Shown piece after piece: positions 57,561-64,000 of a stretch of DNA of 64,000 nucleotides. Each line of letters opens with the position of its first letter. The stretch's first letter is position 1. Location: contig CM036257.1 of assembly GCA_020698575.1 (NCBI GenBank), positions 21,033,520 to 21,097,519 on the forward strand, written 5' to 3'. The notes under the pieces were generated by a model. The model saw only the letters and a list, made by a program, of their open reading frames with translations, made no database searches and was not told the origin of the DNA. The stretch comes from Bostrychus sinensis (taxonomy: Eukaryota; Chordata; Actinopteri; Gobiiformes; Eleotridae). The translations under genes and the position numbers were made by a program.

Positions 57561-58384
57561 CAGTCTGCCCTGTGACTAACTAGCCACTGTTTTGGGTGTA
57601 CCCTGCCTAAGCCCCAAAGGGTCACGGGAATATGCTCAAATAAAAAAAGAAATGAAATGGTGAAATAATCAGTTTCAGCACCTTTTTTAATTTATATTTT
57701 ACACACTGTCCAAAGTTGGATCTAGTTGAGGACCACAGGACCAAATTCGCTCGCTACGGCTCCAGTATAGCTCAGTATTCATTTTAATACTGTAAGGTTT
57801 CTCTATAGGCACTTGCATTGCATATCCTTGGTGCTTATATATCTCTCATCTGTTTGTTGTTATTAAAATGGACCCGAGTGCAGCTGTGTGGCTTACCCCG
57901 GGGCCACTTCTGATTAAGTCTACCATGAAACAAAGGATATGAAAATGTATAAAGAATATAAAAACAAGTATAGGAGGAAACTTTGAATGTTTACTTATCC
58001 TTATATGTCCTGGAATATAAAGCAAGACAATGGTTCCCTTTGGGTGGACATTCTCTGCTTGTAAAAGGTTATAGTTTATGGTCTTTGTTATGGATCCTCT
58101 GTTTGTGCGATTGTTCTGTGATGCCTTATAAAACCAACTCCTCATCGCAGTTGCAAGATTATGGCTCTTATATTGGGGTCAGAAATAGTGCAACTTTGAT
58201 ATTGCCATTGTCCTTCTCTCAAGCAGCCAAGTGGTGCAGCATCTTTATGTAGCTAATGAACTGAGGAGCTAATTAACCAGGCATAAGTTAAATTTTACTG
58301 GTTTTAGTTCTGGGTTGTTTGATTTAACGGCCATTGAATTGATGAGAAATGTTGAAATGACCATGAAAAACATAATTGTAAGTC
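57561..58384. other. intron sequence with a small SINE fragment
   Basis: 57575-57640 ('ttttgggtgtaccctgccta') is the right end of a SINE-like repeat. The rest shows nothing recognised. Confidence 0.4.
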
Positions 58385-58595
58385 ACTTCAAGAATAAGAA
58401 TATACAGAGGAGGGATAGTGAATATATTGGTAAAAGGAGGCTGAGGATAGGAGGCCTAGAGGAAGACAAAAGAGGAGATTTATTCATGGAGTGAAGGAGG
58501 ACATAAAGTTAGTCGGTGTGAGAGAAGGCGTTAAATTGAGGCAGGTAATTCAATTTGGCGACCCCTGAAAGGGAACAGCTGAACGGAAAAGGACT
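58385..58595 (+). mobile_element. RTE/Rex3-like LINE 3' end with tail
   Basis: Contains 'agaggagggatagtgaatat', 'aaaagaggagatttattcat' and 'gtgaaggaggacataaagtt', parallel to 39955-40080. It runs into the tail 'ttggcgacccctgaaaggga', then 'acagctgaacggaaaagg'. This tail is the same type as at the 3' ends of the SINE-like copies at 18862, 21690 and 62372. Confidence 0.75.
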
Positions 58596-60309
58596 TGAGG
58601 TGTTTTTGTCTGTAGCATCACCGTCTGTCCACATTCTTACATCTGTTTCATTGCTACGCTCTTGTTTGTCTCTGTTCAAATGTAGATCTGTATACAGTAA
58701 CCTGTCTGGTGACTATACTTTGGATATACTTAAATATAAATTGTGTCCATTTGTATCCTCTGTGTCTGTGTCCAAAGTAAATGTTTGCGAAAGTGGTGTG
58801 AGATCCCCAGAGCCCCCCTTCAGCACGAGTTAACGTGGTCACCAGATTTCACCAGATTTTACCAGATTTTCATCACAAATCCTGGTCTCAGTGCTCATGG
58901 TTAGTGCAACACTGGCTGATAGAGACTCGACTGCTCTACTCCCTGATAGCTGGTGGCACATGCGCGCCGCCATAATGAGGCAGATTTGGGTGGATTAGGC
59001 ACCAAATGGTGATGCAAAATGGCAGCCAACAATTCACCCTTCGCCGTTGGGAAGAGCTCCCAGGCTACAGCCCGCCGTCCCACAGCATGTACCACACGTG
59101 AGCAGAGGACAGCTGTTTGATCACAAAATATGTTTTACTTGAGGCCTTACCTTTAATTTTGGTTTTAGTATAGAGCCTTTTGTAAACAGCACGAGCTGTG
59201 TGCAAATTTTGGAAACACAAGTGAAGCATAATGCAAGACATTTTCTGAGCATTAAAAATTGCAAATTCTGCAAAAACAGAATCTGGCAAATGTCAACTAA
59301 CTGACTGTGTGTGAGCTGTTACTAAGGGGATAGAGGAGATTGTGGCTAGCTAGTGGCTTGGTATTTGATTTTATACAAGCATGTACACTTGCTTTTGGCT
59401 GGTAAATATAGCAGCTAAATGCTACAAGTCACTGGATAGGAAATGCAAGATTTACACAGAATAAGCACCACATGTAACAAGAAGTACATGCAGATGACTT
59501 AAGGACTTGTCTTTTCTAATAAAAGGCTCTTAAAGTGATATCTACCTTACAAAATTAGCATATGCGTTGCTAGAGCCACAAAACTTAAATTAAGGTCAAA
59601 TACACAATGACAATTATAGATCTAGGTGTTACAGATTTGCACTGAAGGGACAGTAGCGCAATGTGAAGGCTATGCAAGAATAAGTGAAAGCTATGGTCAT
59701 ATAAATGAACGTGAGTTACTGCTGCTTCTGTTGCCATCTGTTGCATCTACAGGTGTGTCTTATTGTGGATATAGTTTACATTGGCTGTGTGGTAATATTT
59801 GTTTTTAAGTTGTATGATGTTGCCATGGCTTGTGTATTTAGCAAGATCTCTCCAGGATATCTCCAGTTTTTCAGCAATATTTTTATATTGACTTGTTTCT
59901 GTTGCTACAAACATTGAACTGTTTCCCAGCTTTGAGTCTTTCAGTCTTATCAAGGGGAAATCTTCAAAGTCAGATCAGAAGACAGTATTTAGGACATTAT
60001 TTTACATTTCCGTGACTGAAGTTTGTTTTCAACTTCATCAGCAAATGTGGTACAGCTTTTGGCCTGCCTCGCTCATCTCTCTTTGTGTCTTCTTCCTCAA
60101 ACACTTCCCGTGTGATAGCGGCGCCCACTGTGAGCCCAGATGCTCCTCTCGACAGGATCTGAGGAGCTCTCTCTTTGCGTTTTTGCAACTTGCCAAACAC
60201 TGTTGCTTTTTTTGGCAGAGGCAGTTGTTTTTGACCTTCAAGTGGAGGTCACGTGTTTACCCTTTTCCCAGAAGGTCTACTGCCCAAAAAATGTCTCGGT
60301 CAACATGAA
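58596..60309. other. intron sequence, nothing recognised
   Basis: A short triplication of 'caccagatttt' lies at 58848-58872. No exon was found here that would continue the capping enzyme coding sequence. Confidence 0.4.
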
Positions 60310-60311
60310 TA

Positions 60312-61344
60312 CAGCTCTGACCAAAAATAAGAGACCACTGTGAAATGACCAGTTTCTTAGCTTTGATCTTTTATAGGTGCAATGTTGTGACCAGCTATAT
60401 ATAATATTTATTCTAATTTCAAAATAAAACTATTATTCTTTAGAGCACAACTTTACTAGCCTGGCCAGCCACACAAACACTTACCTATTCTATACAAAGA
60501 GAGTAGTCTGATATCCTTTTGCCTAAGTTTCATTTCTCTGGGTGGAACAGTCACGGGTGGAGTAACCAATCAGAGAAATGATGGGCGGGACATAAGCAGT
60601 GCACCTCTGTCCTGTAATCAAAACTAACATTTTCTTGCCATTATTGCCATAAAACGTGGTGTGTTGCGTATTATGAGCAGCTCCGTTATTTCTGAACGGG
60701 GACAGCAGCAGAAGCAATTTGTTAGACTTGCAGGGAAAATTTGTTTGTTTGAATGTGGTCTTTTTACGTCGGACGTCAGCTGGACTTAGCTGTTGTTAAT
60801 GTGGAAACAAGACAAAGAAAAAAAAAATCCCACAGAGGACTGAACAACAACGTGGACTTCAGCAGAATCAACAGGTGATAAAGAAAAGCGCTAAACGCCG
60901 TTAATCAGGTGAGAGAGGGGATTAAATTCACTCTGCTTCTGTATTTGTAAGATGAGCTGCAGATAAACGGCTGTAATAGGCCCAAAAATAATAGTTCCAA
61001 ATTGACCAGAGAGAAACGCAACCATTTCACTATCACCATTTAAACAAATTGGTGATAATGTTTTAACTATAATTTAAAAATCTGTATTAGGTGGAATAAC
61101 CTTGATCTGTAACCATAGCTTTCCTGCGACTTGCTCTCCACCAGTTTTTCACATTGCTGTTGTGTAACTTTATACCACTCTCTCAGCTTTGCTTGATGGT
61201 CTATGAGTTCATAAAGCAGAGTGAGGTGTGTGAACAAATTTGACAGACGCTGGCCTGGGATGGTTGTCAGAATCAAAGAGAGGCTGATTTAAGAATAAAC
61301 TGCAGTGGTGGCTTGTTTTGTTTTTTTGTTTTTTTCCAGAGCTG
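60312..61344. mobile_element. TA-flanked DNA element with 'cagctctg' termini
   Basis: The ends are 'cagctctgaccaaaaataag' and, on the opposite strand, 'cagctctggaaaaaaacaaa', each next to TA (60310-60311 and 61345-61346). The right interior (61060-61300) is a text block commonly linked to these termini in fish. The 1033-bp length and the interior at 60450-60800, which looks unrelated, suggest a nested insertion. Tc1/mariner-like assignment is inference. Confidence 0.6.
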
Positions 61345-61346
61345 TA

Positions 61347-62370
61347 AATATCATTTGCTCTTCGTAGTGGAAAGCTGGTTATGTCACTGTATTGTTTCTC
61401 TGTTTGACTAACTGCTGCCTCCTAAGATGCAAAGGGACTGGCATTTTCCAAAGTCTGGAGATCCTCTCAGTGCGACGCGGACCCACGACAAACAAACAAC
61501 AGATGCTGAAATGTCTTATTTGACTCATGCCTGATCTTCACCATCGTGTGCCGTTTTCAAAGACTTCCACGGTGTCGCAGCTTGTGTGTTGCCTTCATTT
61601 TGTTTGTTCAAAGACCAGTGTGATGTAAGTCAGTGATCCCCAGGCCACTCAGTAGGTGGAGCGGGAACTGTTGCTCTTTGTTGCAAGCTGCGGATACAGA
61701 CTCTAAGAAGGAAGCCAGGTTTTAGCCACGAGACAATGTCAGTGCAATTTGGTTTGGATTTAGTGTTGAATATCTGTTGCTTGTGTTTGAGAAAAATGGT
61801 TTACTACTCTAAAAACGTTTTGCTGTGATTTTCAACTGGTTTATCAATAGAAGCCACTAATACAGAGAAAGTAAACATGTAAGGAGTGGCTACATCTGCT
61901 GACAGAGAGAAACAATCCAAAGAAGGAAACGTTTGTAATGACTTTGTATTTTGTGGTCTCCCAACATGTTGAAAGGTATACTATATGCTGGCAATTGGAT
62001 CATACCAGAAGCCTTAATATCCATTCACAAGATGACACTTGAAATAAATAACAACAAAAATCAATATGTTTTTATGTGGCCTTTAGACCACATATTAAAA
62101 TGGATGACACAACACTTCTGCTGGTGGCTGGTATATATGTACTGTCTGAGACACAAGGGCAGAGCGGCTCCCACGGACCGACCTGTATTCACACCATTCA
62201 TCAGTGAAACAGCATGTTTCTCTGTGTGATTGTGGTATTGACCCCTTTGCCCTTTTACACTGAAGTTTTGCCAATTGTTGTAAATGTTAAAATGCAGCTT
62301 TTTCTGTGCAGATACAAAATACTGACCATTTATGTGTCTTTATAAGTTTAGATTGAGTTGGACAATTTTA
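61347..62370. other. intron sequence, nothing recognised
   Basis: No exon or clear element. Confidence 0.4.
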
Positions 62371-62371
62371 A

Positions 62372-62557
62372 TCCAGCCACAAGAGGTCACAAGTCAGTGT
62401 ATGTGCTGGTCCAAAGCCTGGATAAATGGACAACGTTGCATCAGGAATTGCACTTGGCATAAAACCTATACCAACTGAATATGTAAATAACTGCACACTA
62501 GGAGGCAGATGGTTCACTGTGGCGACCCCAGAAGGAAAAAAACAAAAGGAAAGACAG
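62372..62557 (+). repeat. SINE/LINE tail repeat
   Basis: Well-preserved copy: 'atccagccacaagaggtcac', 'ccaaagcctggataaatgga', 'ttgcacttggcataaaacct', 'tcactgtggcgaccccagaa'. Confidence 0.78.
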
Positions 62558-63237
62558 GTTTATAATGGGTAATACTATGCTAGTCAGTCAGATATTCATT
62601 TTCTTGAATAAAGTGTATCTGTAACTTTTCCCATTCAAACAAATTTCTACCTAAATCATTCCCACCTAACCACTCATTACCCTTTTGTCTAAGCGTAAAC
62701 TTAATTAACAGGGATCAGACTAATTCTTTGTTACAAATAATGACCAGTCATAACATCACGACCACCTAACAAAAAAAAGTATTCATTGATTCTTTCTCTA
62801 ACCTCACAATACTACAAATACATTACACATGTACATTACATACTACATAGTATGTAGTATGTGGCATTAAAACAGTGGTAGCAGACCCCTTTCAGTTGTG
62901 GGAAAAGAGTGTCTGTTGTTGTCCCGGCTCATGTCACAGACGCTTGATTCGAGGTCAAAGTAACATCCACAAGAACAGCAGGCGCTTTCACAGACAAACA
63001 CCGCCCAGAGCAACATGCTGTCTCCACCTGCATTCACACAGTACAACCAGACATCAGTGGCTTCTACGTGCACACACGCAAGTCAACATATTTAGCTTTG
63101 GGAGAAACATATTTTACTGGAAATTGATTAAATTGTCCAAATGCCCTGGATGTACAATATATTGTCCTACATTATGATAAATCTTTGTTTGTAAAGACTG
63201 GCGTGTATTTGAATTTGAAACTCAACTTACTTTAAAG
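62558..63237. other. intron sequence with a small palindrome
   Basis: 62740-62775 is a fragment of the repeat at 13375-13665. Around 62838-62862 there is a near-perfect palindrome with arms 'acatactacata' and one central base. No gene. Confidence 0.4.
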
Positions 63238-63420
63238 GGGATACCGTAGATTATGCAGAGTCAATGTTTTGGAGCTTTCTACCATGTTATAATGTTGCTG
63301 TCTCATCAAAAACGTACTTGGTTGTGTTTTGTTTCATTCGCGTATGTTTAAGTAATTCTGTATTCTCTGGCATGGCCGTTCTGAGGTCTCAAATGCACTG
63401 TTCCACAAACCCCGGCCCAC
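63238..63420 (+). repeat. partial copy of dispersed repeat family A
   Basis: 'aaggggataccgtagattat', 'gttataatgttgctgtctca' and 'gtgttttgtttcattcgcgt' correspond to the left third of family A. Confidence 0.5.
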
Positions 63421-63454
63421 TCAACAAGCTAAATGTTCACATGTTTATAGTACT

Positions 63455-63630
63455 TTTCTACCTTCATGGCCACTCACACATTCATACATAAGTGTACGGA
63501 GACACTGGAGGTGAGGAGGGTTAAGTGTCTTGCCAAAGGACACAATGACTGGTAGCAGGGTTTGAACTGCCAACCTTCAGGTTAGTGAGCAAATGTCTTT
63601 ACCAACTGAGCTACTGCTGCCCGCTGTATC
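63455..63630 (-). repeat. tRNA-derived SINE, minus strand
   Basis: On the minus strand, an A box 'tagctcagttgg' (63602-63613) and a B box 'agttcaaaccc' (63558-63568) are well formed. The body contains 'cattgtgtcctttggcaaga'. It is the same head family as the composite SINE at 21690-21945. Confidence 0.8.
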
Positions 63631-64000
63631 CAGTCTGCTCTCATTCTTTTATCCAAAAACACGGTGTACAGCTGTTTCCACTAATTCCTCACAGACATTT
63701 TTTATTTTTTAGTAAAATGGCGTCATGCTAAAAGCTTAAGGAAATGAAAAGCTCTTTTTCTACGTTTCTGTTCAAAAGAGCATAATACGCTGCACTCTGC
63801 TGCCCTCTGCTGGTCTTTTCATCTGTTTAATTATAGCAGTAGCAAAGTAAAAAAAAAAAATACTGAACATGCTTTCTTTTAGTCAAATAATGATTTTAAA
63901 GGTTGTAAAATGTGCAGTTTTGTTCTAGAGGTGACCAGGATTGGTTTAAAAGATAAATAAAAACATATTATAGCTTCTTAATGCAAACCCTTTTCCATAT
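63631..64000. other. intron sequence to the end of the window
   Basis: No feature recognised. The continuation of RNGTT must lie further downstream. Confidence 0.4.

Noticed and set aside
48879..64000. Next RNGTT exon (motif VI side)
   Set aside because: I looked for a VTKELKQYD-like start behind an acceptor site and did not find one. It is probably beyond the window.

Overview
This window is vertebrate nuclear DNA, most likely from a ray-finned (teleost) fish. Coding sequence is sparse and interrupted by GT-AG introns. The background is AT-rich and full of transposon remnants of types familiar from fish genomes: DIRS1-like, L2-like and RTE/Rex3-like retroelements, tRNA-derived SINEs and short hAT elements. 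The species cannot be fixed from the sequence.

The only host gene I can support lies on the + strand. It is three consecutive internal exons of the mRNA capping enzyme RNGTT (7856-7924, 38792-38892, 48812-48878). They encode the guanylyltransferase region holding the nucleotidyltransferase motif IV (DGLIFQP) and motif V (LKWKP) and the start of the following fold. Exon phases agree across both junctions. The enclosed introns are about 30.9 kb and 9.9 kb, and the flanking introns run off both window ends. Everything else in the window is therefore intronic.

The first complete intron (7925-38791) carries the largest element, a DIRS1-like tyrosine-recombinase retrotransposon of about 5.8 kb (32260-38083, + strand). 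It has inverted terminal repeats, an internal complementary region matching both outer ends, and decayed gag, reverse transcriptase, RNase H and tyrosine recombinase segments. Frameshifts, stops and lost catalytic residues show that it is dead.

Several short non-autonomous DNA transposons can be delimited to the base by 8-bp target site duplications typical of hAT elements (3207-4216, 8911-9898, 10833-11640, 20838-21131, 26421-26912). Two others have TA-flanked inverted termini (53594-54165, 60312-61344). An L2-like LINE 3' half is at 4805-6033, RTE/Rex3-like LINE 3' ends are at 39925-40145 and 58385-58595, and a LINE-like 3' end on the minus strand is at 45856-46625. About ten short repeats share the LINE-type tail 'gctgtggcgaccc', and one (21690-21945) joins it to a tRNA-like head, a SINE/LINE tail partnership.

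At least three further dispersed families show up only by comparing copies within the window (called A, B and C below). Tandem repeats include an 11 x 19 bp minisatellite (49662-49870). Several kilobases (notably 16375-17290 and 24063-25250) look repeat-poor and could hold conserved regulatory sequence, but that cannot be tested here. I found no CRISPR, no bacterial-type operon, no bona fide tRNA or rRNA gene, and nothing I would call a new biological system.
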